This document shows, piece by piece, positions 1-9,829 of a stretch of DNA of 64,000 nt. The stretch's first letter is position 1, and each line of letters opens with the position of its first letter. The notes beneath the pieces are model-generated. The model had not been told where the DNA came from, searched no databases, and worked only from the letters and a program-made list of their open reading frames with translations. The stretch is from 'Nostoc azollae' 0708. GTDB taxonomy: Bacteria > Cyanobacteriota > Cyanobacteriia > Cyanobacteriales > Nostocaceae. The position numbers were made by a program, and so were the translations under genes. Where the stretch lies: the NCBI RefSeq assembly GCF_000196515.1, contig NC_014249.1, positions 45,571 through 109,570 on the forward strand, given 5' to 3'.

Positions 1-2110
1 AATTCCTTCCTATTTTCTAAAAAGATGTGCTGGATGAAGTAATATGAGATATCATTACTTTAATTTGTAATATCTCTTTTGCAAACTACTGGTGAATTTC
101 TAGTTTCATCCAGTTTGTAACCAATATTATGTGAATCTTCCTGGCCAAGATTTTGTTTTTTTAGGAATCTGTGAGATGATTCCAATCAATATTTGATGTT
201 TCTAGATAAGCAAGTTTGATATCTTCCGTAGCATCGCGAAGCATTGTTAACGTTTGAACTGCCTTGGGTGCTTCTATATTTTTTGGTAAATTAGCACCAA
301 TCGCTTCTTCCAGTTTTCTGTAAATGTTACCAGATAAATATTGAGTAGCAAGTTCCTGTTTCTGGTTAATTGGATTATAAGAGATGAGATTATCAGTATC
401 GAGTTCTTGACTGATTTTTTCTTGACTCAGGTTGCTAATTTCTGAGATATAATCCAAATCTAGGCAACTTTTTATATTCACGGAATATATTAAGGCATCT
501 TGGGATGAATTAACTTTTGTGGGAGCAGAATATGAACGACAAACTCATTTAGAGAAAATATCAGCTAATTTGTAATTGCTCTTTTCTAGAGTTGTGACTA
601 AGTAATAGTTGTGGTCTTTACCAACATATATTAGATTATACTTGCTAGTGATTCTTCCCCATTTGTGAGTGAATGAGTTATAGCTGTTTTTAGTTCTTGT
701 TGGAGTTATATTAATTCCTAATCATTTACTGTTGATTGGGTATTTATGACTTTTATTAAACAGCTACGTAGCTGCTAGAAATCCTCAATTCGATTTCTCT
801 CTACTGTTTCTACTAAAACTAAATGGTTTTTCTCTCTTTGATAAATTTGGTTTGTATGAATACAAAAAGCTATTTCTTTAATATGTTACAGTTCAGGTGG
901 AACTAAGAGAAGTTATTCAGTTTCTTCTCTAGGAGAGTAGTTAAGATTTACAGGTATTTTACAAATGGCTTTAGATAAATCTCTGCCATCATCTAAAAGA
1001 GTAAAACCTTCACCGTATAGTTCATTAATGCTTAGTGTACCTAATAAGTGATCTACATGAGGATAGATTCTTTCTCGTAAATGTATGTATTGGGTAAATT
1101 CTTGCAGTTGGTTTTGATAATTTTTATTAAAACTTCCGCCTGTAAATTCACTTAGGAAATATTCTTTGGGATGAGCTTTAGTTTTGTTAACTTTATTACC
1201 TTCATCTTGAGGAACAATTTGCATTTCTTGAGTATTCATCCATTTTTATATATTAGCATGATAAGGATTTTGGCTTTTTACAAGATTAGTAGAAGGGGGG
1301 TAATTTGATTTGTAGCTATGCTTTTAAATACTCGGTTAAGAAGTTTTATAGCTGTTACTAGTTCTAGTTTTTATCCTAATCAAGCTCAGAATTTTTGAGA
1401 ACTGGGAGCATCTAAAGTTTATGTTGAAGTAATGACTGTAATTAACCATTTTCTCTCACTAATTCAGCAGATTTAGCCGGACAATAGTTATGGATGCTGA
1501 CTCTGGGAAAGTTATATTTTGAGTTATTTACTCCATAGCCACCAAAGGGAAAATTCCTACATACCAAATCAAAATATTCTTCTGGGAAGATGACCTTTTC
1601 AAATCCTTGATTGTACAACTTAGCTTTACCATACAAATATTTGGCTATAGTAGCGGGTGTTTTACCTAATTAAATGCAAACAGTTTTGACTTGCAGCATA
1701 GATCTTCTGGCATGAGTTTAAAGAATAAGCTATTACCGCAAGCTGGTTCTAAGATTTTGTCTCCTGTAAATTCTGTACGTGATAGCATTTCCTAAATACT
1801 ACGAATAATTTTTGCTTCTGTATAATGGGCATTTAATATGCTACTGCTAGTGTTATTAACTTTATCTTATTTCACTAAACTTGGCAATTCTTTTTGTGTT
1901 TTAGTAACCTATCTACTTTGTGGATTTAAGCTAAATATTTCTGGTAAATAACCCCATCTGTTAATTTGTCTAATGTTTGTAGTTCCTCTTAGTGGGGAGT
2001 GTTGTTTAAATTTTATAGAGTAATAATTGCCTGTTTATTGTTTTCCCATTTTTGCTGGGGTGTGGTTTTTGATTCTGATCCTATTGTTGAGTTGATTATA
2101 AACATATTCC
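1..2110 (-). pseudogene. DarB-like N6-adenine methylase/helicase protein, 3'-truncated by window edge, decayed
   Basis: The minus strand carries remnants of a very large plasmid/phage-type protein that joins an N6-adenine DNA methyltransferase to a helicase (DarB-like antirestriction family). Near 1650-1870 the translation reads HYTEAKIIRSI-stop then ILEPACGNSLFFKLMPEDL, matching motif I of N6 methylases. At 1442-1636 DLVCRNFPFGGYG is a degraded NPPF-type catalytic motif followed by HNYCPAKSAELVRENG. Downstream, 913-1239 holds LSINELYGEGFTLLDDGRD and 161-481 holds ATQYLSGNIYRKLEEA, the linker repeat typical of the family (eYLSGNvr.KL). Several in-frame stops and frame changes separate these pieces, so the gene is dead. 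It continues past position 1. Family assignment is by motif memory; the methylase part is the surest. Confidence 0.65.
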
Positions 2111-2409
2111 ATTACTAAAACTATTTTTTGGTAATGGGTGTATAGTGTAAAGATACAATTTAAATAGTTAATTTTTACAATCTAAGTGTTACTATAGTAA
2201 AAAGAAAAAATATAGCTTACTCATAAATCTAAGCTATTTCAATTATCTCAAAGCTACGTGAGTATTTAGGTAGTTGATAATATTTGGCGATGGTTTAAAA
2301 GCATATAAATAATTATATAAACCGATAGACTTCTTATAATCGTTTACCTAAGTTCGCATGGCGGCAACTATAATTCTTTATTAGTAATGCTTTGGGGCTA
2401 TCTTTCCCC

Positions 2410-2840
2410 TCATAATAAGCTTGGTATATCTACCCCAATTTCTTCAAATTTAAAATTTAATTCCGAAATAAAATTAAACCATTTATATAGAAAAATGCAA
2501 AAACTGCTAGGTAATACTATTACGGTATAAAGTTCCGTCTTTGGCCTTTTGGGTTGAGCAATAAGAAATATTTGTCAGTATCATTTTGTCTCCTTCTGTA
2601 AATATTCTCCCATGCGCTAATGCGTTTCTCAAAATGGGAAGTATTACGGAAAGTTTATCCACTCTCTCTATGTTAAGATACTTTTTTATTCCTACCCAAT
2701 TATTAATATCATTATCTTTAGGTTTAAGATTTCTGGAAATATTCCAAGAGGAATTTGATTTCTTATCATCACTGAATATTGACATAAAAAGCTTATCAAA
2801 TACCTTTAAGTATAATCTAGAGGGTTATTCTCTTCTTTTC
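2410..2840 (-). pseudogene. HEPN-type protein (RNALAHG), frameshifted
   Basis: A 92-codon open frame (2507-2785) contains ILPILRNALAHGRIFTEGD; the R-x4-H spacing is the HEPN RNase-type motif found in abortive-infection and toxin proteins. The frame is open upstream to about 2830 (KVFDKLFMSIF), so the N-terminus is uncertain. After a frameshift near 2510 the sequence continues as FLYKWFNFISELNFKFEEIG up to a stop at 2410, which looks like the natural C-terminus. It sits alone between the methylase remnant and the AAA cassette. HEPN membership rests on one motif plus helical composition; whether it was a toxin, a sensor or a housekeeping HEPN cannot be decided. Confidence 0.45.
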
Positions 2841-2849
2841 TTTATCTTA

Positions 2850-3938
2850 TTTTTCATTTTATTATTTTCATGTTAGTCTATCCTTTGAGAATGTATGAAA
2901 ACCCTTAATGAAGTAATTGATATTATTAGAGTTACTGCTTTATTATCTATTAGTGCGGATTCATAATACTTGTCCAATAACAATGAGTATCTACGTAGAA
3001 AATCTGTGTAAAAAGGGCAATATAACTTTATAAAGTATATATTAAACGACTGATCTAATACAGATCAGTAAAAAAAATGGTTCTTTGGTTATTTTATGAA
3101 AACCCTAGTTTAAAATTATTTAAGGCCTTATTCTGTGTGCATTTCATTTAAAATGACGTGGTAAATAATCCTTAACTACTATAGAAACAATGCAAGAGCC
3201 CAAAAATCTTCCCATTCTAGTAATCTTGAATGCTGACAATTTTTAGTGGTAAAACTTTGGGTAATTGTTCTCACTTCTTAGTTTACAAAATGCTTATTCT
3301 GGTATAGTCTAGTCCTTTTGTGAGGTGTTAAAGTTGATAGAAAGTCATAGTTTATGATATTTAATAATAATGCGATTGCTCATTATTTTCCTCTTGTTTT
3401 AATTTAGCTAATTTTTCCCTTTGATCATTAGTTGTGTAGCCTTTAGTCTCTGCGTCAGTGTATAATTTATCAGTTCTCTTCTTTCTTTCCGATCAATTTT
3501 TTTAATTCTTCAGTTAGATTTCTAGTATTTGCATATGACCTAATAATTGGTTATATGCAGTAACATCTATTACTATTGACCTGATACCTATTATCATTTT
3601 ATCATTTTTGTTCTGATATTTATTGAAATACTAGATTTATTTTCTATACCTCGACCATCACTATTACCAAATAATACTGACAAAGATTTGTTTAACCTAA
3701 CTTTATGTTGTAAAACTTGTTATTAATTTATATTAAACTTGGAAATTGGCCATTTTAAACCGAACCGAAAGTATTGGTCTTTGGTTATCTATTCACTCGC
3801 CCATTAATAATATACAAGTATTTGGCATAGTCTAGTCTCTACTAAAAGTATCGAGAGGAAACTTACTGCTAAAGGTGAACTGCTTGCAGCAGTGCTAGTT
3901 TCCTCCAGGATGCTCCACGATCGCTTTTTTCCTGTGTA
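2850..3938. other. Degenerate intergenic stretch
   Basis: About 1.1 kb of AT-rich DNA with no credible intact gene. One coding-like scrap lies on the minus strand near 3365-3500 (RTDKLYTDAETKGYTTNDQ, then a Lys/Glu-rich end and a stop). I do not recognise it. Nothing else is supported. Confidence 0.4.
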
Positions 3939-5637
3939 CTAATTAGTACAAAACCTAAAAGTACTAAGACTTCTCTTAGAAATTTCTACAGGACTAGAAG
4001 CTGGTCGTGTAACCTTTGGCCAAGACTACATCCGCTCAATAGTAGCAGTATCTTGAACAGCTAAACGTGTAATGTTTACTGGCAATTTTTTAAATCGGCT
4101 ATTGTTACCTGCTGCGGTCTTCCTTCATCAAAAGCCAGTAGTGCGGCTTCTGAGGCCAGAGTGTCTCATGCAGCACTGCTAAACTTGCTAGTACTAGCAG
4201 CGATCACTTCCAGATACTCTTCAGCAACTTTTATACCGTAGCGTTCCAGATGAATTCTGAGAATGTGACAGCGTTCAATTTCTGTGGGTAGATTAACAAA
4301 GAAGTTCTTATCAAACCGCCCTTTACGCTTGAACTCAGTCCGTAAAGCAGTTAGGTTATTACAAGTTGCCACCACAAATACCCCTACTATACACTTAGAC
4401 ATGAACGTGAGGATATTTCCTAAAATTCTTTGTGAAACTCTAGAAGTGTCGCCATTAGCGAAAAGTGCTTTCTCTACTTCATTAATCCATAACACACAAG
4501 GTGCGATCCCTTTAGCTTTAATGATTGTGCGGTGGACATTACTTTCAGATTCTCCCACTAGACTACCAAGCATTGAGCCAATGTCTAGTTGCAATAATAG
4601 AAGATTAAGGATAGTTGCAATGTTCTTGGCTACTATTGATTTACCTGTCCCTATTGCTCCCGCTAATAGCACTCCTTTAGGTTGAGGCCGATTTAATGAT
4701 CGCGCTTCTTGGGAAAATAACTGACGATGGCCTTGTAGCTAATCCCGCAGTAAATCCAAACGGCGAAAAGGTATTGTCGTGGGTTTACCCACGACAATAC
4801 CCATTTGAGCCAGTAGCCTCGTTTTGTATTCGATACAAAGGAAAGTTTAGCATTAATCACAATGCCTTGAGGAGTTAGGCGTTCTTTCACAGTCAACCGG
4901 AGAAAGTTTCTAACTTCTTCCAGCATCAAGGTTAATACTCCTCTTACTAAGGTTTTTTTATCTTCAGTGGTCAGAGAAACTGTAAAATTCACCTCTTGCT
5001 CACTGACAGATTCTTACAAATATAGCAGATATGATTCTAAGTGGTCTTGAATTTGCTCAATGCTGGGTAAAGGAACTTCGCAGCACCGAATTAGCCTCAG
5101 TAAAGATTCATGCAGTTGAATGTTTTGACCCAGAAGTATAATGCGCTTTTCAGTTGGTTTGAGATGATGATACAAGTTCTTGACTCTAGTGAGAATTTTC
5201 CAACTCAATTGTAGGTAATTTTTACCTACAAAAGGGTGAATATCTCCCAGAATGAAAACTCCATTCCCCTCGGAATTGTTGATGTACTCGAATACATATA
5301 TTAGAGGGTCTATGTAAGGAGGCTTTTTGTAAGTCTCAATTGATTTGAATACCATTCCACCGTCGTCAGCCATTAGACATTGCTCCAAGCTGGAAACTCC
5401 CAAATTCCAGAAATACACAGGATTGTTGAGTTTCTCCATGACTTCAGTAGTTAACTATTGAATGATAGTAGCTTCTTCAGGAGATAGAACCTCTAAAGCC
5501 ACAATGGGTATGTGAGAGTCAATGGTGGTAATTAGGTTTGATACTTTTATGGTTGTTAATAAGGAATTTTGTTTGTTTCCCAGTGAAAATGTATTGATGA
5601 AATAGCAAACGTTGTTTAGGCGAAGTGTAATGAGCAA
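3939..5637 (-). pseudogene. ycf46-like AAA+ ATPase, broken
   Basis: Nearly full-length AAA+ ATPase of the Ycf46 family (cyanobacterial and red-algal plastid relatives). The N-terminal part (5637-5014) reads DSHIPIVALEVLSPEEATI, an in-frame stop at 5455, then VYFWNLGVSS and NGVFILGDIHPF. A second in-frame stop lies at 5014. After a frameshift near 4690 comes the AAA core: GAIGTGKS (Walker A), CVLWINEVEKAL (Walker B, with the usual DE changed to NE) and RKGRFDKNFFVNLPTEIER (sensor/arginine-finger region). Past a further frameshift at 4166, ASEAALLAFDEGRPQQVTI and LAVQDTATIERM mark the C-terminus, ending at 3939. Four or more lesions make it non-functional. It is followed upstream by DUF2997 and DUF1257 genes, the usual ycf46 neighbours. 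The exact start is unknown; 5637 is the outer limit. Confidence 0.8.
4771..4800. repeat. Perfect hairpin, 14-bp arms, 2-nt loop, inside ycf46-like pseudogene
   Basis: Arm gtattgtcgtgggt is followed by tt and its exact reverse complement. It lies in the linker before the AAA core, next to the frameshift. Confidence 0.9.
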
Positions 5638-5638
5638 A

Positions 5639-5670
5639 GGGAGGAATATTGAAGATATTTTCCTCCTCCC
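5639..5670 (-). terminator. Possible terminator after DUF2997 gene
   Basis: An imperfect GGGAGG/CCTCCC hairpin begins 10 nt past the DUF2997 stop. Read on the minus strand it has no strong U-tract, so this is tentative. Confidence 0.35.
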
Positions 5671-5680
5671 TGCTTTGAAT

Positions 5681-5887
5681 TTATTGATGTAGTCGGTGTT
5701 GATGGGTATTAGTAGTGCGAACTTGTTGTTGAGATTCTGGTTTGTAAGAGTGATTGCCCTGTACTATCCCCAAAGCTTCCTCAAAAGGTTGTATTGCTTC
5801 TAGACAGGAAAATCCTTCAAATCCTTCAGCTTCTATTTTTATTTTACCTGTAGCAGTGTCAAAATGTATCAAGATTGCCCTTTTCAT
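5681..5887 (-). CDS. DUF2997 family small protein, intact
   Basis: 68-residue protein beginning MKRAILIHFDTATGKIKIEA and continuing with EGFEGFSCLEAIQPFEEALG, the pattern of DUF2997: a beta-hairpin followed by the G-F-x-G-x-x-C core. The tail is Gln/His-rich and probably disordered. Function is unknown; the family travels with a DUF1257 (ycf35-like) gene upstream and a Ycf46-like AAA ATPase downstream, and both partners are broken here. The gene starts 3 nt after the DUF1257 frame ends, indicating an operon. It is the only unbroken member of the cassette, possibly because it is a small mutational target. Confidence 0.75.
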   Translation of the reverse strand: MKRAILIHFDTATGKIKIEAEGFEGFSCLEAIQPFEEALGIVQGNHSYKPESQQQVRTTNTHQHRLHQ

Positions 5888-5890
5888 AAA

Positions 5891-6337
5891 TTATCTCCGT
5901 ACTTGTTGAATTTGTTGATGTTCTGACAATATAAGACGCAGGTTATGTACTTGATCTGTGGTTTCTTCTGTGATGGTGCATTTTTCTAGCTGTTCCTGTA
6001 ACTGTGCTGCTTTAGCGCGAACCATGTTTTTATCGTAGGTTTGCATGAGGGTATGAGAAAAGAAGTTTTCTCCCAGTCGGGGTACGGTTTCATGGGCAGC
6101 CTGAATGATTTGATACAGTTTTACTTCTTGATCCCGCAGAGAACCGATATCTGCGCGGGCATTTAAAGTAGAACTAGGGATAATAATCTCTGCACGTTCT
6201 CCTTCAGAGTCATTGTAATAACCTTTGAGCAATTGTGGTTTTTTATAAACCTGCACGGTAAGCTATAAATCTTGTAGAGCATCAACTAAAAATTTACGAT
6301 TAATTAATTCTGTGGTGACAGTTGAGAAATGTGACAT
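5891..6337 (-). pseudogene. DUF1257 / ycf35-like protein, nonsense mutation
   Basis: The start MSHFSTVTTELINRKFLVDA is the signature N-terminus of the Ycf35/DUF1257 family. It runs to an in-frame TAG after LQDL, then the same frame continues LTVQVYKKPQLLKGYY, GERAEIIIPSSTL and a helical end finishing at 5891. The DIGSLRDQEVKLYQ stretch, where the family normally has DIGFxW, suggests a local pair of frame changes. Translation could restart at the internal Met of the 121-residue downstream frame, but the conserved N-terminus would be lost. It belongs to the DUF1257 - DUF2997 - Ycf46 cassette. Biochemical role is unknown. Confidence 0.7.
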
Positions 6338-6424
6338 CTTAGTTACTGTGAATTGGGAAATTAATACTGATAAATAGGGAAGCAAATAGTTGCTATTACT
6401 TCCTCTTTTAATTGTGTAGCAAGT

Positions 6425-6459
6425 GTATGAGGTATATTATTCTCATCTATACCTCATAC
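6425..6459. repeat. Perfect hairpin, 12-bp arms, 11-nt loop
   Basis: Arm gtatgaggtata and its exact complement, in the intergenic region upstream of the DUF1257 gene. The rest of 6338-6618 shows nothing else. Confidence 0.85.
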
Positions 6460-6618
6460 CTTGTTTTTGCTCAAGGATGATACAGACAGGTTTTTTTACC
6501 GAAGTTTGAGAGACATAGCTGGAGGTTTGCCTACCCCCATACCTTGATTACTTGCTAACCTTTGAATATGACGTTGTTAATCCAGCAGCTTGGCGTAAAT
6601 TTCGTCTATTTTTCTATC

Positions 6619-7506
6619 TTATTGAGAACGCCTCTGTGAATCAGGTCTTTTGGTATCTATAGAAGCATTTTTGAGAATATCTTCTAGATGAGTCATTATT
6701 GCTTCCAGACTGCTACCTGTTTCAAAATTGGCGTTATCCAAAAGCATTTGCACTTTCTTGAAATAATGTTCCATCTTCTTTTTGAATTTGACTGGTTTGC
6801 ATCCTAGTTCCCAATTGCTCAAATTTTCGAGTAATTGCGCTGCTAGTTGTTCACCTCCAGCGATCGCCGATTCTCTTAGTGTTTGTTCTAAATTTGTATC
6901 ATACTGCTCAATGAATCGAGTTATTTGCTACAAACATTAAGCTTTTTGTTCTGACAATTGCTTGCTAATAGCAGGAATGATCACAGGAGGACCAATTATT
7001 ACTTGTAAATAGTCTTCTACTTCCTCTAGACAGGGAAGAGCTTTTACTAAATTTTGCTTAACTTTTTGTTGTTGTTCTACAGATAACTGCCAAGAACTCA
7101 GCGAGATGAATTTATCAATATGTTCTTGGTAATATGTGTAGGCCTTCTCATATTCTCCTCTCAATTGGGTGTGTAAATTAGGGGTAATATTATCTTGGAT
7201 TTCGATTAATTGACTCCAGACTATGGGCACTAAATCTATGAAATGAATCCAATCACCATTATCATAATTTATCCATTCTTGGACTGAAGCAATTTCTTAT
7301 CTTGATTTGTTTCCGGCTTCATCTAAAGCTTTGAAAACTTTGATGCTCTTTAAACCAACTTCTAAGGTCGTAACTTTTACTAATTCTGATGCTTGCTCAT
7401 TTTGGGATGTTTTAATTACATCTGCCCATTTTGGAGCATTGCTTCTGGTAGTTTTCTGTAACTTAACTTTGAACCTGATTCGTGTTTTGTTTAGTTTGGA
7501 GAAGTT
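6619..7506 (-). pseudogene. Unrecognised plasmid protein, three in-frame stops
   Basis: From about 7506 down to 6619 the minus strand reads as essentially one frame interrupted only by stops: LEVGLKSIKVFKALDEAG then TAA; EWINYDNGDWIHFIDLVPIV onward to LSEQKA then TAA and TAG; then FIEQYDTNLEQTLRESAIAG, LLENLSNWELG and a C-terminus ending RPDSQRRSQ. The protein is helical and has no motif I recognise. It lies upstream of the DUF1257 cassette on the same strand. No ATG is visible near 7506, so the 5' end may also be lost. Alternatively these are two short genes; the shared frame favours one pseudogene. Confidence 0.5.
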
Positions 7507-7926
7507 GTATTATTAAATAATAGCATTTTGGAGGAAGGTTCTATTTGACTTGGGAATGATTCCTTATAGCGTATTATTTTGGAAGTTAAATTGTTTACTT
7601 TCTTAGAAAAGCGTCAGCTTTTTTTGAGAGCTACAGCCCAAATTACGTAGTGTGATTTTAAGTTTGAGCTTGCCGCAAAGACAAAAGTTTTTTTTGAAAA
7701 AATTGGCGTGGTTAAATCCTCAACTTGACCTCATTCAAATCGAAGTTTTGTATGTTTTTATGTTGTGTTATTTGATTAATCACAAGCTTTGTTTGACTGT
7801 CTCGAACTTAAAGCTAAAACTATGCTTACTTATACTAGTTTATACACGCCTCTACTTACCACTTTATCAATATGTAGATGCTTTTGTCCTGTGTTATGTA
7901 ATAATTTTCAATATAGATTGAAAGTT
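7507..7926. other. No feature seen
   Basis: AT-rich stretch. Open frames on the plus strand are Leu/Phe-rich, lack family motifs and look like chance. Confidence 0.4.
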
Positions 7927-8361
7927 TTAAGTCAAACTAAAATTAGTCTCTTCAGGACTAATTTGCCATAATTCTAATAGCTCAAGTATTGCTTTTTGAA
8001 CATCCCAACGCATTAAAGTTTTTTGATTTAGGCTTGTGAATGGTCCATCAGTTTCAGTTAACATACGCTCTTTTGGTATCTCCTTAACTAAGTGTTTTCC
8101 TTTTTTAGTCGCAAGCATTGCTGGACTAACTGAAAACCAACATCCTAAAGATGTAGCTCTTTTAAGCTATGTTTGTGTACCAGTAAACCAATGTAATATT
8201 GGAATATCTGCATCTTGAGACTGATCAAAACAATTAAGAACTGAATCAACAGCAGATCTACTATGAATTGATATTATGCGTCCACCAGCTTTTTCTGTAG
8301 AGTCTAGAATATGTTCTAAAACACGGGTTTGAATATCTTTAATGTACAATTTATTTTGCAC
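7927..8361 (-). pseudogene. TatD-family DNase, QatD-like, truncated
   Basis: Metal-dependent hydrolase of the TatD family. Visible parts are GGRIISIHSRSAVDSVL (His ligand), PILHWFTG (His ligand), an in-frame TAG, LGCWFSVSPAMLATKKGK and RMLTETDGPFTSL (Asp ligand). The WFSV-PAML and LTETDGPF forms resemble QatD of the Qat antiphage system more than housekeeping TatD (TETDAPY). The N-terminal barrel strand with the HxH motif is missing, so the gene is 5'-truncated as well as nonsense-mutated. No QatA, QatB or QatC is recognisable nearby. TatD membership is solid; the Qat link is an inference. Confidence 0.6.
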
Positions 8362-8372
8362 GATTACTTACT

Positions 8373-8528
8373 CTAATTTAACTCCAAAAAACTATGGTTT
8401 TCAATGTAGACGTGATTTATAAGTGGTCGGACAAAAATAAACGCTTTTTCAAACTGCAATCCTTGGGCTTCTGCAATTTTACAAGCAGTATTTACTGCCC
8501 GTTTTAAACGCAAGTCATCAGCTGACAT
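8373..8528 (-). CDS. Small unrecognised ORF (51 aa), possibly a fragment
   Basis: Begins MSADDLRLKRAVNTACKIAE and ends NHSFLELN. It is open from ATG to stop, directly downstream of parB and upstream of the TatD remnant. It could be the N-terminus of a lost gene (perhaps a phosphotransferase-like fold, weakly). No function is claimed. Confidence 0.3.
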   Translation of the reverse strand: MSADDLRLKRAVNTACKIAEAQGLQFEKAFIFVRPLINHVYIENHSFLELN

Positions 8529-8561
8529 TTGTAGCCTTACTTTTAAATTCAAGTCAACATT

Positions 8562-9719
8562 TTAAACCTTATTATCGTTGACAGCTTTCTCCTGGATTAC
8601 CTCTTCAATCTCTGCCAGTTTCTTGCGAAGGACTTCCTGAAACTCTATTAATTGAGAAACTTCAACTTTCTTTAGCGCGTCCCCAGAAACTTTATACAAA
8701 GAGCGTGTTGCCGTAGTTATTGGTTTAACTTGTCTTTCCATTTTCTCAGCGTCGGTACTTTGTAAGGCCATCGCCTCAGTTACTAATTGCCGGGTTTTTT
8801 GTACAGATAATTTTTCTGCTAACACCTTTTGGGTGACATTGATTCTAATTTCTTCTGCCTCTGATTCTGGTACTCCCAAATTTTTCGTAGAAATTTTTTG
8901 TAATGCTATGGCATGAACACCTTTAAGACCAGAAGACCTAATTGCAGTTTTCAAGTCTTCTGCTAAAGAAAGCATAGGAAAAATATTGGCATCAATAGAA
9001 GCGGGATTGAGTTGTAAATCTAAAAGTACAGTGAGAATTGCTGCTTCGCGTTCATCTAGGTCCAAAACAGCTAAATCTTGTTGTTGTTCTTCTGGTGTTA
9101 CTGTAATCAGTGCTACAATAGAATTCATTCGTTTTTGTGCATTCAACCGTCGTACTACTGTTGAGAGAATCCGGGGAATATCTTGAGGTTCTAAACTAGT
9201 ATTTATTGCCAATTCCCGTACAATGGCTTCAGCCTTATCCAAAGGATTGAGCTCTTCCCGATGTAATGAAGTAATTAAAGCTTTACGGTGCAAAGCATCA
9301 GGTTCAGGAATAATCACAGCTTGCAGATTTTCCCAACTCAAGTTTTTAGCACTGCGCCAACGTCGTTCACCATCAAAGATAACTAAGTGTTCTCGTTGAA
9401 TTAAAATAATTGGTTCTAGTTGTCCATCTGATACTAGGGAACGAGACATAGAATCAATACTTTCTGATAAAAATGTTTGTCTCGGTTGCTCTGGGTTGGC
9501 TTGGATTCTTTCTAAAGAAATAGATTGGATACCTGATTGTGACTGAAGTTGTGCCCTGAGAGTTTGTAGCTGTGTTTCTAACTCACTTGATCCTTGAGAG
9601 CGAAGTTCTTCTATTTTGGCTTTGAGACGTTGAATTTCTGCCTCAGCTTCTGATAATCGTTGGCATTGCTTTGCGCCTGAAAAATAGTTGGTGAGGTCAG
9701 GAGATTTACGAGTGGTCAT
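8562..9719 (-). CDS. parB: ParB partition protein
   Basis: Intact 385-residue ParB/Noc-family protein, the centromere-binding CTPase of plasmid partition. Residues about 20-62 form a Glu/Gln/Leu-rich coiled coil. The ParB N-terminal domain follows, with NPEQPR (75-80), the CTP-binding GERRWRSA box (117-124) and a TSLHREELNPLDKAEA box (about 150-165). The C-terminal half is helical with a Lys/Glu-rich end. An N-terminal coiled coil before the ParB domain is typical of cyanobacterial plasmid ParB. It lies 110 bp downstream of parA on the same strand, so the two are probably co-transcribed. Its integrity amid decayed neighbours implies the replicon still depends on active segregation. Confidence 0.9.
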   Translation of the reverse strand: MTTRKSPDLTNYFSGAKQCQRLSEAEAEIQRLKAKIEELRSQGSSELETQLQTLRAQLQSQSGIQSISLERIQANPEQPRQTFLSESIDSMSRSLVSDGQLEPIILIQREHLVIFDGERRWRSAKNLSWENLQAVIIPEPDALHRKALITSLHREELNPLDKAEAIVRELAINTSLEPQDIPRILSTVVRRLNAQKRMNSIVALITVTPEEQQQDLAVLDLDEREAAILTVLLDLQLNPASIDANIFPMLSLAEDLKTAIRSSGLKGVHAIALQKISTKNLGVPESEAEEIRINVTQKVLAEKLSVQKTRQLVTEAMALQSTDAEKMERQVKPITTATRSLYKVSGDALKKVEVSQLIEFQEVLRKKLAEIEEVIQEKAVNDNKV

Positions 9720-9829
9720 AAATTAGCACAGATTTAATTTGCACATTGAGACGATGATTGAGCAGGAGAGAGGATTCAAAACTTCTAGCCAAAATCAAAA
9801 AGGTACAACTTTTGGGTGCAACAGATTAG

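Noticed and set aside
7652..7971. Two overlapping plus-strand ORFs rich in Leu and Phe
   Set aside because: Composition follows the AT-rich DNA; no start context or family motif.
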